Assembly: GCA_017541025.1 (NCBI GenBank)
Contig: JAFXZY010000053.1
Location: 1-64,000, forward strand
Direction: 5' to 3'
Origin: Bacteroidaceae bacterium
Lineage (GTDB): Bacteria > Bacteroidota > Bacteroidia > Bacteroidales > Bacteroidaceae
Length of the DNA stretch: 64,000 nt
The position numbers and the translations under genes are program-made. Each line of letters starts with the position of its first letter. Position 1 is the stretch's first letter. Below, piece after piece: positions 1 to 8,700 of this stretch. The notes below the pieces were generated by a model that saw nothing but the letters and a program-made list of their open reading frames with translations, searched no databases and had not been told where the DNA came from.

Positions 1-33
1 AAGACTAGCAAGAGCACCAGCTCTTGCGGTTAA
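1..33 (+). CDS. C-terminal end of a gene entering from the left (possibly HU-like DNA-binding protein)
   Basis: The window opens in a reading frame that encodes about ten Lys-, Thr- and Ser-rich residues and stops with TAA at 31-33. The product cannot be identified from this tail. It lies directly upstream of a smalltalk gene, and in Bacteroidales smalltalk genes commonly follow HU-family (HU-HIG type) DNA-binding protein genes whose C-termini are low-complexity, so an HU-like protein is the likeliest owner. That assignment is inference from context. Confidence 0.4.
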   Translation, partial: KTSKSTSSCG

Positions 34-150
34 AAAGTTAAAGGGTTAAAAAGTTAAAAGGTTATCATTCCTTTAACTACCCTTTAACTTCCCTCTTAAC
101 TCGTAAACTATAACATTTTAACCATTTAACATTTTAACATTTTAACATTG
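31..150. repeat. AT-rich tandem and inverted short repeats
   Basis: Between the first stop codon and the smalltalk gene the sequence is built from repeated GTTAAAA-type words, the inverted CCTTTAAC words (a possible weak hairpin at about 53-90) and three to four copies of ACATTTTA near 110-148. No gene is visible. It may act as terminator and spacer between the two flanking genes. Confidence 0.6.
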
Positions 151-157
151 TTTTTCT

Positions 158-262
158 ATGAAAAATAAAGAAACTTGGAAGACTATACTTCACCTTGTAG
201 CAAGCATCATTGCTTCTATCATTACTGCATTGGGAACTACCAGTTGTATGCGAGGACTTTAG
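158..262 (+). CDS. smalltalk protein (34 aa)
   Basis: A 34-residue ORF that begins with a charged stretch containing the hallmark KETWKTIL, continues into a short hydrophobic helix (about residues 10-26) and ends with a TTSCMRGL tail. This matches the Bacteroidales smalltalk family, known as tiny proteins found downstream of HU-like DNA-binding genes; their function is not established. One membrane-spanning segment is predicted by eye, and the Cys near the end resembles a lipobox although the protein nearly stops there. The ATG at 158 follows the AT-rich repeats. A terminator-like hairpin lies about 50 bases downstream. Confidence 0.8.
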   Translation: MKNKETWKTILHLVASIIASIITALGTTSCMRGL

Positions 263-308
263 AGGTTTTTCAATCTTGTCTGAAAACCATCAATCTTGTC
301 TGAAAATT

Positions 309-351
309 AAAAAAAGTGTCTTTACGGCTTTAGTGGAGGCGCTTTTTTTTT
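309..351 (+). terminator. Rho-independent terminator
   Basis: An A-run and GTGTC pair with GGCGC and a run of nine T after a loop of about 17 bases; two of the pairs are G-U. It sits downstream of the smalltalk gene and probably ends that transcript. Confidence 0.55.
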
Positions 352-457
352 GTATATTTGCCACATAATTATAAATAATACCATGCGCCATGAAAAAAAC
401 AATCATTTCCTGTCGCACCATAAAAAAATGAATATATAAACCTAAATTACAGAAAAT

Positions 458-601
458 ATGAAACCTTTCAAATCAAGATTTTTTGCTTTGTCGGCCGCTC
501 TCATGATAGCAGCCACTTTCACCTCCTGTGGGTTCTTTTTAAATTTGGCGAATTTCAGAAAACAAGAATCTAAGCGGACGCTATTTGTCTTTATGTCTTA
601 A
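458..601 (+). pseudogene. Lipoprotein leader without a body (47 aa)
   Basis: The ORF starts with a textbook lipoprotein signal: basic n-region (KPFKSR), hydrophobic core (FFALSAALMIAATF) and a lipobox ending in TSC at residues 22-24. After the lipidation Cys only 23 unremarkable residues remain before TAA, with no domain. The most economical reading is a lipoprotein gene cut off just after its signal peptide by deletion or insertion, with the junction around 530-545. It sits next to other broken genes (the PIN toxin at 1975) in the same accessory stretch. It could instead be a genuine short lipoprotein. Confidence 0.5.
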
Positions 602-657
602 CCTTATTTATTTAGCTCATAGGCATCTTTTATTAAGTTGAAGTTGAGACTTTACTG

Positions 658-1056
658 TTAACCGTTTATTATTTCTTCTATCTTTTCAATCAAATTATGA
701 GCTGGTCCAATCCTATCCTTTAACTCGTCAGGATTAACATCATATACACAATTATAGTCGCTCTCTTCTCTCATTGTCTGAAGTTGATTATATAGACGAC
801 CATATTCGACAGGCAGGATACCTGTTTTTATATAATGTAAATGGAAAAATGCGTGTGAGCCATTATGAGTATTCACTGAGTGGCCATCATGAAGAAGAAG
901 GGCACTTATGGCATGGAAAACAGAATAATAGAGACGATTTGCCGCACCACTCCATTTGTTAGCTGCCGTTAGAATACCTATCTCTTCAAAGGTCTCATGA
1001 GCTTTCTTTAACTCCAATGTGACCAAGGTCGCACGTTCTTCATCTGTCATACTCAT
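658..1056 (-). CDS. HEPN-domain protein, toxin half of a HEPN/MNT pair
   Basis: A 132-residue helical protein of the HEPN superfamily. The RNase-type R(x4-6)H motif is visible as RLYYSVFH, residues 41-48. In HEPN/MNT toxin-antitoxin systems the HEPN protein is an RNase-like toxin that is neutralised by nucleotidylation by its MNT partner. The MNT gene lies directly upstream and overlaps by 4 bases (ATGA), so the two are one transcription unit. The usual extra Tyr two residues after the motif His is absent (HAI); Tyr residues near 93 and 105 are alternative modification sites. Whether the toxin is active cannot be judged from sequence. Confidence 0.8.
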   Translation of the reverse strand: MSMTDEERATLVTLELKKAHETFEEIGILTAANKWSGAANRLYYSVFHAISALLLHDGHSVNTHNGSHAFFHLHYIKTGILPVEYGRLYNQLQTMREESDYNCVYDVNPDELKDRIGPAHNLIEKIEEIING

Positions 1057-1373
1057 TGCAATACATATTTATCACGTTCCACATTTTTTCTATATGGTAA
1101 GAAAGTCCACTCGTCCCACTGTTTTTTGGTATATATATGAGGACTAATCTCCTCACCTATCTCCCAGCCTAGTTCACGAAAAGGATAGGTGACGTCATAA
1201 TCACTGGCTTCCAGCTTAGGCTTATTCAGCAGAATTAGTATATCCCAGTCCGAATCCTCATGGGCATCGCCACGGGCACGGGAGCCATAGAGCCAAACCT
1301 GTCCGTCTGGTGGGACAACCTTACGGCCTGTCTCTCGGATCATCTGGATTATTTTCTCTTCTTCTGCTGTCAT
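1053..1373 (-). CDS. MNT-type nucleotidyltransferase, antitoxin half of a HEPN/MNT pair
   Basis: A 106-residue minimal nucleotidyltransferase. The polymerase-beta-like signature is complete: GSRARG at residues 30-35 followed by SDWD with catalytic acidic residues Asp42 and Asp44. Members of this family transfer nucleotides from NTPs to the partner HEPN toxin and so silence it. The gene is first in a two-gene minus-strand operon with the HEPN gene, overlapping it by 4 bases, and has a consensus promoter at 1404-1434. The length is normal for a stand-alone MNT antitoxin, and the start ATG at 1373 leaves a leader of about 25 bases. Confidence 0.82.
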   Translation of the reverse strand: MTAEEEKIIQMIRETGRKVVPPDGQVWLYGSRARGDAHEDSDWDILILLNKPKLEASDYDVTYPFRELGWEIGEEISPHIYTKKQWDEWTFLPYRKNVERDKYVLQ

Positions 1374-1403
1374 AACGCTTTGAAAATAAGTCTAATCACT
1401 TTG

Positions 1404-1434
1404 CAAAAATAGTGTTTTCTATAATACGCACAAA
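1404..1434 (-). promoter_or_regulatory. Bacteroidetes-type promoter of the MNT-HEPN operon
   Basis: On the minus strand TTTG (1431-1434), a 19-base spacer and TATTTTTG (1404-1411) match the Bacteroidetes -33/-7 consensus (TTTG, TAnnTTTG) with ideal spacing. Confidence 0.7.
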
Positions 1435-1512
1435 GAAAATGGATGTTTTTCTTGCGAAAAACTGATTTACGGAACAGTTATGGTTCAAGGTCACTTTTGG
1501 TTCATGGTTAAG

Positions 1513-1540
1513 GGTTCATGATTTGGTCTGATAATATTTG
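1513..1540 (+). repeat. 28-bp direct repeat, left copy
   Basis: This 28-base stretch recurs at 2062-2089 with three mismatches. The two copies flank the antitoxin gene and its truncated toxin; see the right copy. Confidence 0.7.
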
Positions 1541-1685
1541 TGAACTACACTGAGGTGTACTTAATAAGTTAAAAGTGACCTGCCCGTTAGTCTGTTGGAC
1601 ATTGCCAATTATAACGAAAAAACTTTCGTTCATCATTTTTGAAAGAAAATTTGCAAAAGAAAAGGCGATATTTATGAAAATACTG

Positions 1686-1693
1686 TATTTTTG
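1686..1693 (+). promoter_or_regulatory. -7 box of the antitoxin gene
   Basis: TATTTTTG fits TAnnTTTG and lies 25 bases before the ATG at 1719. No convincing TTTG stands 19 bases upstream. It supports the start at 1719 rather than any upstream start. Confidence 0.5.
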
Positions 1694-1718
1694 CAGTGAT
1701 TTTAATATATTTCGAGAA

Positions 1719-1985
1719 ATGAAGACTACACTTTCACTTGAAAATATACTGCACATGCTGAGCGGTTTAAGCCTCACCAACCGTCAGTGGTTGGCAGAGC
1801 ATTTGGTTGAGCCAGAGGAGAGAGCTCAGGCTAAACAGCGTAAAAGCGATGAACATCTTGTGCGTGAACTTCAGGTATTGCATTACGAGGGTGAGCCAAC
1901 GGCAGAAGAGAGAAAGAAAGAACTGAGAGAGAGCCATTTCTTTGGAGCACGCGAAATCAGATACAAGTTTGAAAATGAAGAATAA
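1719..1985 (+). CDS. Antitoxin-like protein of a PIN-toxin pair (88 aa)
   Basis: The protein begins with a helical segment rich in Leu and Asn, contains NRQWLAEHLVEP and then a charged C-terminal half (KQRKSDEHLVREL, ERKKELRESHFFG). This layout is typical of small Bacteroidetes antitoxins encoded just before VapC/PIN toxins. The start is placed at 1719 because the -7 box ends at 1693 and the sequence upstream is not protein-like. The stop overlaps the start of the following PIN-type fragment by 11 bases. The toxin partner is truncated, so this is probably an orphan antitoxin. The family assignment is by resemblance only. Confidence 0.6.
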   Translation: MKTTLSLENILHMLSGLSLTNRQWLAEHLVEPEERAQAKQRKSDEHLVRELQVLHYEGEPTAEERKKELRESHFFGAREIRYKFENEE

Positions 1986-2115
1986 GAAATATCTTCTGGA
2001 CACAAACGTGCTTATAGATTTTATGGATGGCGTCCCTGAGGTTGTCGAGCTAAACCTTCATGGTTCACGATTGGGTCTGAGAATATTTGAGTATTTTGGA
2101 AAGGAAATCGCATAA
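1975..2115 (+). pseudogene. Truncated PIN-domain (VapC-like) toxin
   Basis: The first 24 residues (KKYLLDTNVLIDFMDG) are the classic PIN N-terminus with the first catalytic Asp in DTN. A PIN toxin normally runs to about 130 residues, with further acidic residues. Here homology ends near residue 25 and the remaining 21 codons are read from the 28-bp direct repeat at 2062-2089 and its flank, up to TAA at 2113-2115. The nuclease cannot be active. The break coincides with the repeat and is followed immediately by the inverted-repeat element at 2114-2568. Confidence 0.7.
2062..2089 (+). repeat. 28-bp direct repeat, right copy
   Basis: The copy matches 1513-1540 at 25 of 28 bases. It replaces the body of the PIN toxin gene. 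A direct repeat on both sides of an antitoxin cassette suggests recombination or insertion between copies of a short dispersed element. Confidence 0.65.
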
Positions 2116-2568
2116 CAGCCTACATGCCTACATATAATCGCTTGGAATCCGCATGGTTATCGCGTTTCTCATACTTTCAAGCATACAGAAAGCCTACATG
2201 ATGCCTACATGATGCCTACATGTTTTTGGATGTTTTTGGATGTTTTCAGTAAGGGAGCAAGAATGAAGTGACGTATTTGCAAGTTTTTTGCTTCCTACAA
2301 GCAAAGAAATTCTCTAGAGAATTTAACAGCTTCCTCGTGTAATAGCAATTGTTTGTACGTTACTTAGCAGGAAATTCTCTAGAGAATCTCAGAATAGGCA
2401 TTAAGAAGTCTTTTTGTAAACAGACCAATTAGTTTCTGCAAACTCCTTATCGCCAATTATATGTAGGCTCTATGTAGGAATCATGTAGGCTTTATGTAGG
2501 TTCGCGAATACGCCAATCCCTTTATTCATCGGGAGTTTCAGCAAAATCATGTAGGCATGTAGGCTGTT
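2114..2568. mobile_element. 455-bp inverted-repeat element without a gene (MITE-like)
   Basis: The outermost 20 bases (2114-2133) are exactly inverted at 2549-2568. Inside, both arms carry several copies of CCTACAT (left, to about 2222) or ATGTAGG (right, from about 2460), spaced similarly, so each arm is about 110 bp. The centre (about 2230-2455) holds two copies of the palindrome ATTCTCTAGAGAAT, near 2310 and 2375. No ORF of note is present. The form fits a non-autonomous element or a multi-site binding region. The left end overlaps the stop codon of the broken PIN gene. Confidence 0.55.
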
Positions 2569-2629
2569 TTGGATTTTAGAACCATGAGCCATGTACAACG
2601 AAAACGAAAAGCGAAGGCTGAGGACTGAT

Positions 2630-2678
2630 GAAACCTGAAACCTGGAACCTGGAACCTGAAACCTGAAACCTGGAACCT
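2630..2678. repeat. Seven tandem 7-bp units (GRAACCT)
   Basis: Seven consecutive heptamers alternate between GAAACCT and GGAACCT. Two TCTCAAT units follow at 2699-2712 and a degenerate CATACATCAGACATCAT tract at about 2735-2785. The remainder of 2570-3060 shows no gene; it is AT-rich leader for the gene at 3061. Confidence 0.85.
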
Positions 2679-3060
2679 GAACCATTAATAACAAAAACTC
2701 TCAATTCTCAATTAAATAAAGACCATAAGTGCCATCAGACTTCAGACGTCATACATCATACATCAGACATCATCCATCTTACTTCAAACTCCGTTCTTTA
2801 GTATCTTTTTGCAGCCCAAATCCCACTTTTTACTTATCTTATTATTATTTTCTTCCATTTTTTGCCTGAATGTTATACAAATTAACTATTTTTGAAAACG
2901 GAATTACATAATACCATAAAACTAATCAATAAATGGAACATCGCCAGAACGTTTAAGGGAGAACGGATTTTATTCGGATGAGATAAATTCCCATACCGGA
3001 ACAATATCGTTAAGTATTTATTGAGTAGGTAATTGATATTAAAGTACTTAATTATAGATT

Positions 3061-3729
3061 ATGGATAATAAATGGTTGGAAGACTGGGAAAGAAATAACA
3101 TAAACGGTCGAATCGCAGCTAGGATTAAAGAAATAGCTAAAGACAAAAAAGAAAAGGTCTATGCGAATGAATATGATCGGAATGGCTTTGTATATCAAGG
3201 TAGGCGAATTAGTGTCGGATTAATAGTAAGTGGAGTAAAAGTAGGGGATATTCCTGGCGACGACGACTACTGCTACGTCGTTGAATTGGGAGATTTGACA
3301 GTCTGTGACGATTTTCGCCAAGCTCTATTTGACTTGCAATCGGAAGAGCATAACTCTATGCAGATTTCTGAATACATTAGTTTTAGCGACTGCGTGAAAG
3401 TATTGGGTGAGAAGTATCAGGGTATTTTAAGTGCCCTCGCAGAGATTGAACAATCCCAGGATGTCATCGAAAAGGAAACATACTGCAATATTATCTCAAG
3501 AATCACCGGCAAACTTAATCTTCGTATGCAAGATTTTACTATAGCCATTAGAGATAATTGGGAATTATGGTTACATGCCTCAGACCTTATGTCAAAAAGA
3601 TCTGTCTACCTGAAAGAGCCTTCCTTCATCGAGGAGATGGATAGGATAAAAGAATACTTTGATGAAAACCTTACCATGATTAAGCAATGGATTCAAGATG
3701 CCATCATCGCAAAGAAGAATGATATTTAA
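3061..3729 (+). CDS. Hypothetical protein (222 aa)
   Basis: I do not recognise this family. The N-terminal third is charged (ERNNINGRIAARIKEIAKDKKEK) and is followed by a probable beta-rich part containing GDIPGDDDYCYVVELGDLTV. The C-terminal half looks helical and acidic (about residues 100-215). There is no signal peptide or membrane segment, so it is probably cytoplasmic. It is followed 14 bases later by another unknown gene on the same strand, so the pair is likely co-transcribed. Position next to a toxin-antitoxin pair, a decayed toxin and repeats marks it as accessory. A defence or toxin-immunity role is conceivable but nothing in the sequence shows it. Confidence 0.65.
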   Translation: MDNKWLEDWERNNINGRIAARIKEIAKDKKEKVYANEYDRNGFVYQGRRISVGLIVSGVKVGDIPGDDDYCYVVELGDLTVCDDFRQALFDLQSEEHNSMQISEYISFSDCVKVLGEKYQGILSALAEIEQSQDVIEKETYCNIISRITGKLNLRMQDFTIAIRDNWELWLHASDLMSKRSVYLKEPSFIEEMDRIKEYFDENLTMIKQWIQDAIIAKKNDI

Positions 3730-3743
3730 AGTAATTGTTAGTT

Positions 3744-4625
3744 ATGATTTTTTGTAAATCATTAGGTAATCTGGAGATTGACTACGACAAGAAAGAAGTC
3801 AGAGCTGGCGGAAGAAGAATTAGCTTCGGTCAGATAAGTCATTATGAGTATAATCATGAGAAGACGGAATATGGCGACTACAATCCACAGGATAGCGACG
3901 CACGCGAACATTTACTTCACAAGAAAGAAATAATGAGGGTCTGCGGCAAATGCGTTGAATTGCCTTCGGACTATCACCCGTTTTCCGTAACGCCAGGTTT
4001 TGATGAAGTAGTATTACAAATCTTCTTCAATTATTATCAGGGTGAAGAACTTAAGCAGTCTTTTTTGGTCTTTACGCAGAACGACGCCCTTGAAGCAAGG
4101 AATAAGCTGAAGCCGCTCATCAATTATCTAAGGGAGTGGAGAATTTCGGAGAATTTCAATATGTTTGTTGGTGAGCAGCATCTCAGAATTGGTAGTATTG
4201 CTTCTCTCAACGTCCCGCTAAAAGATTTCAACATACACAAGGCAGACCTTCCGATATTTGGCACCTGTTCTGTTCATGCGTACGGAAAAGAAGTAGTAAC
4301 ACATATTAATTTGTCAACAGAACGGAAACTGAGCGAGGAGGAAATGCTGCCTATGCTTGAATATATGAAGAAAAGCATGCCTGTCGAATCATCTTACGAT
4401 GATTACGGCTACGGCGTTATGCCAAAGCCGCATGAGATTAACCTGTTCTGGGAACTTCCGCAGGGTAAGGTCAAAATGAGTTGGGACGGATTCAACTATA
4501 CACGTGGAGATGAACCAAACCAACCAAGAGGTGATGGAATGGATTATGTAAGAATCGAACTATGGGATTGTGTGGTATTACAGCAAACAAGAGACGAAGC
4601 ATACTACAGATCGTTAGTGGATTAA
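3744..4625 (+). CDS. Hypothetical protein (293 aa)
   Basis: An unknown soluble protein. The start is set at ATG 3744; an upstream TTG at 3735 would add three residues. It contains a beta-rich N-terminal region (LEIDYDKKEVRAGGRRISFGQISHY), a central part with FNYYQGEELKQSFLVF that resembles a PH-like or other small beta domain only in its alternation pattern, and a polar Tyr- and Trp-rich C-terminus. No signal peptide or transmembrane stretch is seen. It is 14 bases downstream of the 222-residue gene and probably works with it. No catalytic motif was found. Confidence 0.65.
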   Translation: MIFCKSLGNLEIDYDKKEVRAGGRRISFGQISHYEYNHEKTEYGDYNPQDSDAREHLLHKKEIMRVCGKCVELPSDYHPFSVTPGFDEVVLQIFFNYYQGEELKQSFLVFTQNDALEARNKLKPLINYLREWRISENFNMFVGEQHLRIGSIASLNVPLKDFNIHKADLPIFGTCSVHAYGKEVVTHINLSTERKLSEEEMLPMLEYMKKSMPVESSYDDYGYGVMPKPHEINLFWELPQGKVKMSWDGFNYTRGDEPNQPRGDGMDYVRIELWDCVVLQQTRDEAYYRSLVD

Positions 4626-4701
4626 AAGTTGTAACCGACACGGAATACAGCTATAATGATTGCCAACAAATACAAAAACAGAAAAAAAATTGTTATATAT
4701 T

Positions 4702-5721
4702 ATGAAGAAATTATACTTTTATATTTGTGCTGTTATAATGAGTATAACAGTAGCAAAGGCTCAGCAAGCCGTAGCCGTGCTGACGCATGAGGGAACAAGT
4801 AAGACTTTTAGTGGCTATAATGCGCTCCAGAATGCCTATAAGGAGGCAGCACATGGCGACCTGATAACGCTGTCGAGCGGAACGTTCGGCGCTGTTGAAA
4901 CAATAGAGAAGGCGGTGAAGATTCGTGGTGCAGGTATGGAAATGGATACTATATATAATGTTGGGCCAACTCAACTTGTTGGCAATATGACATTAGATAT
5001 TTCTGATGCAGGCAGTAATCATTTCCGTTTGGAAGGAATCTATCATGATTATGTGATATATTATAACCATACCCAAGAGAGACCTGAATTTGTGAAATGT
5101 AAACTAACTGATATTCGCCATACAACTTACGGCGATACGGGGGGATCAACATACGCAGGCACCATTAAAAATGCAATGTTCTATCATTGTAAAGTTTCTT
5201 CAAGTTTCAAATGTGGCGAAGCTTGTTCTGCAACCATAATTAACAGCTATATAGCATGCCCTTATTGTGTGAGCGCAACGACATCAGTATTGGATGTCCA
5301 TAATAGTGTTTTAATCAATACCGGTAATACTTATGATAATATGCGATTATATAATTCAACCATCTCAAACAGTGTATTGGCTAGTTCTTGTGAGTTTAAT
5401 TCAACTACAACATTCAACAACTGCCTTTTGCCAAATACTTATCATCCCGACGAAAGCAAAAACACCTATATTAGTTATGAAAAGGTCAGGCCGTCTGATG
5501 TCTTTAAGACTTATAATAATACAAGTTCTTTTTGGTATAGCAGTACTGAAACTTTCGAACTAAGACCTGAGTACAATTCCATCTATGGCATGTATTCTGG
5601 CGACTTCCCTTACAGCCCTCGTTTGTCAGGCCCGCATATCCAACTGATGGAGGTAGCTCCGCGGACATCGGATGCTGGTACGCTGAACGTGAGAATCAAG
5701 GTAGAGAATACCATAGAATAA
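4702..5721 (+). CDS. Secreted protein, possible right-handed beta-helix (339 aa)
   Basis: The start at 4702 gives a signal peptide with basic MKK, a hydrophobic core (YICAVIMSITV) and an AKA|QQ cleavage site; the upstream ATG at 4660 would add a non-hydrophobic extension. The mature protein begins with a segment typical of polysaccharide-lyase-like beta helices (phrases such as LQNAYKEAAHGDLITLSSGTF and AVKIRGAG) and then has repeated short Asn- and Ser-rich strands (NSVLINTGNTYDNMRLYNST, ISNSVLASSCEFNSTTTFNN). It may bind or act on a polysaccharide. No catalytic residues can be named. The M6 protease gene starts 18 bases after the stop, so the two are likely co-expressed and exported. Confidence 0.65.
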   Translation: MKKLYFYICAVIMSITVAKAQQAVAVLTHEGTSKTFSGYNALQNAYKEAAHGDLITLSSGTFGAVETIEKAVKIRGAGMEMDTIYNVGPTQLVGNMTLDISDAGSNHFRLEGIYHDYVIYYNHTQERPEFVKCKLTDIRHTTYGDTGGSTYAGTIKNAMFYHCKVSSSFKCGEACSATIINSYIACPYCVSATTSVLDVHNSVLINTGNTYDNMRLYNSTISNSVLASSCEFNSTTTFNNCLLPNTYHPDESKNTYISYEKVRPSDVFKTYNNTSSFWYSSTETFELRPEYNSIYGMYSGDFPYSPRLSGPHIQLMEVAPRTSDAGTLNVRIKVENTIE

Positions 5722-5739
5722 CCCCAAAAAACATCGACT

Positions 5740-8700
5740 ATGATCATACGACGATGTATCATTAGTCTGTTGGCATTGCTACTATGGCAAGGTGCAGTTA
5801 TGGCGGTTCCAGCATGGCCTAGCGTGACACAAGCACGTCAACCTGACGGTACTACGCTGAACATCCGTCTTCACGGCGACGAATACTTGCACTACTGCAC
5901 TACTGCCGACGGCTACACCATCATCAGAAACGCCCAAGGCTACTATGTCTATGCTGAGGAACTGGCCAACGGAGAGCTAGCTGCAACTAATCGTGTGGCC
6001 CACGATGCAGCTCAGCGTACGGAAGAAGAACAGACTTGGTTACAGAGCAGGACAAAATATCAGAAGCCCAAAATGAGCGAAAAGAGCACTCGCATGAGGA
6101 TAGCTGAGGGCAGGCGTCGCAGTCAGGCAATGGCATCCCGTCGTGCTTTAGCCCGCAATCGTGCTCCACGATATGACTACAAGAATTTCCGTGGACTGAT
6201 TCTTCTTGTTGAATACAAGGATCGTCCTTTCTCAAGTAACGAATATGCTGATATCCTTGACAAGATGGTAAACAGCGAGAACTACACCGGTTACGACGAT
6301 TCAGAATACGGAGTGTATTCAGGTAGTGTGCGTGATTATTTTTCTGATAACTCCAATCATTTGTTCACACCGCATTTCGAAGTGGTAGGGCCTATCCCCA
6401 TCGACTTCAGTCAATATGATGCCAATAGTAATTCGTCAACCGATTTCTATAAGCTGGCTCAGGCTGCCATCACCGATGCCGATTTATATGTAGACTTCAG
6501 CAAGTTTGACGGCGATGGGGACGGTAAGGTGGATTTGGTGTATTTCATCTTTTCTGGCATCAGTGCCCACTATGGTGACAATGACAAACGTCTTTTGTGG
6601 CCACACGCCTACGCACTTTCGCCCAATGGGAAGATAGAATGTGATGGTGTGGAGATTGACCGTTATGCCTGTTCTACCGAACTGCTTGGCGACGAAGACT
6701 ACTCTGTCTATGAAGGTATAGGCACTATATGTCATGAGTTTAGTCATGTGTTAGGACTTCCCGACCTATACGATACAGACGGAGAAGAAAGTGGTGAGAG
6801 CAACGATCCAGACTCATGGAGCCTGATGGCATCAGGCGGTCACCTGAACTTTGGTCGCACGCCAGCTGGCCTTGGTTTGTATGAACGTTGGGTGATGGGG
6901 TTTGCCACTCCGCAGCAGATTACCGATTTGGGTACTTATCAGATTAATCCTATCGGTACCAGCAATACGGGTTACCGTATGAATTCGGGTGTCGACAACG
7001 AGTTTTTCCTCATGGAATATCGTCATCCCATCTATAAATGGGACAAGTACCTGCCTGGACAGGGCATGTTGGTATATCGTGTCGACTCAACCGATGTAGC
7101 TCCATGGAATGAGAACAAAGTGAATGCTGACCCTGAGCACAACTGCTATGAATTAAGACGTGCAGGTGGAGGGCAAGGTGCTACCAGCAGCGATCCCTTC
7201 CCTGGCGCCTTTAAAGTTACAAAGCTGGGCAACAAGACAGAACCTGCCAACCTGCTATCGCATTCTGGTATAGAGTCACCCTTTGAACTCTTCAAGATTG
7301 CAGAATATGGCAGTGTTATTGCTTTCGATGTGGTTGAGCCTAAACAGGGGGAGGATGATAATCCCGACGACCCCCAACAGCCGGATGGCTATGGTATGAA
7401 ATACTGGTTTGACGACCAAAAGGAACTTGCAGGACAGATTGAGAACTATAGTGCAGCATTCAGCTTGGATGTGTCTATGTTGAGCGATGGCGTTCATGCC
7501 CTGCATGTGGCTCCTTATGACCAAAGTGACGGTGTTTATCTTGAATCGGCTGCTCAGACCTACTACTTCATCAAACAGCCCGTGATGAAAACAAGTCGCA
7601 AAACAGATTATATTTTTTATATCGATGGAGAGTTGAAGGGGCGTATGTCCAGTAACCTGGGCGACCTTTACGAGACCAACATCCCCATGCAGGATGTGGA
7701 AGAAGGACTACACCTGCTGACAACCTTGGTGAAAGCTCCGGGCAACGGTTCGACCACCTTGACGAACCACTACTTCCTTCGTATTCCTACTGCCGAGGAC
7801 TTAGGTAGTGTACGTTTGACTTGTAAGGTGGACGGCGGAACCTTTATCACCTTACAGCGCGGTTTTGTAGGCGACAGCCTGAACTATGAGTTGGATGTGA
7901 AAGATCTGGAACCTGGCCTTCACCGCCTTACGTGGCAACTGACAAGTAACAGTAGCGGGCTGAACACACCACCGCATACCACTTTCTTCATGGTTAACCC
8001 TAAACTGAGCAGTTATGAGTACTGGCTGAACGACGATTTCTCCACTCTGCGACGCATGGACGGTTTGGCAACCAACAATGCCTATGAAATAGTTGAAGAA
8101 CTGAAGTTGCCGTCGATGCCTATACGAAGCAGCAAATTTCACTTCACGGTAGAAAACGACAAACCTATGGTGTATGCCATTAACGACCTGACAGTTCGAT
8201 TCTTCAACAATGGTGGTGGCATGACCGACAGCACTATGCAATATATAGATATTACGACCCGTGAGGCTATTATGAAGTCAACACTATTAGAACAGAACGA
8301 CCCCACTACCGTCATCACCCCTGAGGCAGGAAAAATCAAGTGGTTCCGCCTGGAAGCCTATCGCGGCGATGGTATCCGTTTGCAAGCCAGCCGTCCGTGT
8401 GTCATGCAATTGTTCGCACCTGACGGTGAGGAAATATACCACGTCAGTGGCGATGCCGCCAAGGTCATTGCTGGTACCAATGGTTTGCTAACGGGCACAT
8501 ACTATGTGGCTGTGCATGATATCAGTGATACGGACGAAAGTCGCGAAATAACTGTGACCTATTACCCGGGAGCAAGCATCTTAACAGAGCAGCCCATGGC
8601 GTCATTGGCAGACAGCACAATTGTATATCGCCATGCTACAGTGACGCTGACTTGCAATACACCCAATGCTGTCATCTGGTATTCTACTGATGGTTCTGAG

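Noticed and set aside
458..601. Functional lipoprotein rather than remnant
   Set aside because: Only 23 residues follow the lipid Cys and nothing domain-like is present; kept as a probable remnant.
1575..1718. N-terminal extension of the antitoxin (start at 1575)
   Set aside because: The -7 box at 1686-1693 lies inside it and the residues look like translated intergenic DNA.
2470..2694. Minus-strand 74-aa ORF over the heptamer tract
   Set aside because: Its sequence is a translation of the GRAACCT and ATGTAGG repeats (VPGFRFQVPGSRFQV); no promoter and no family resemblance.
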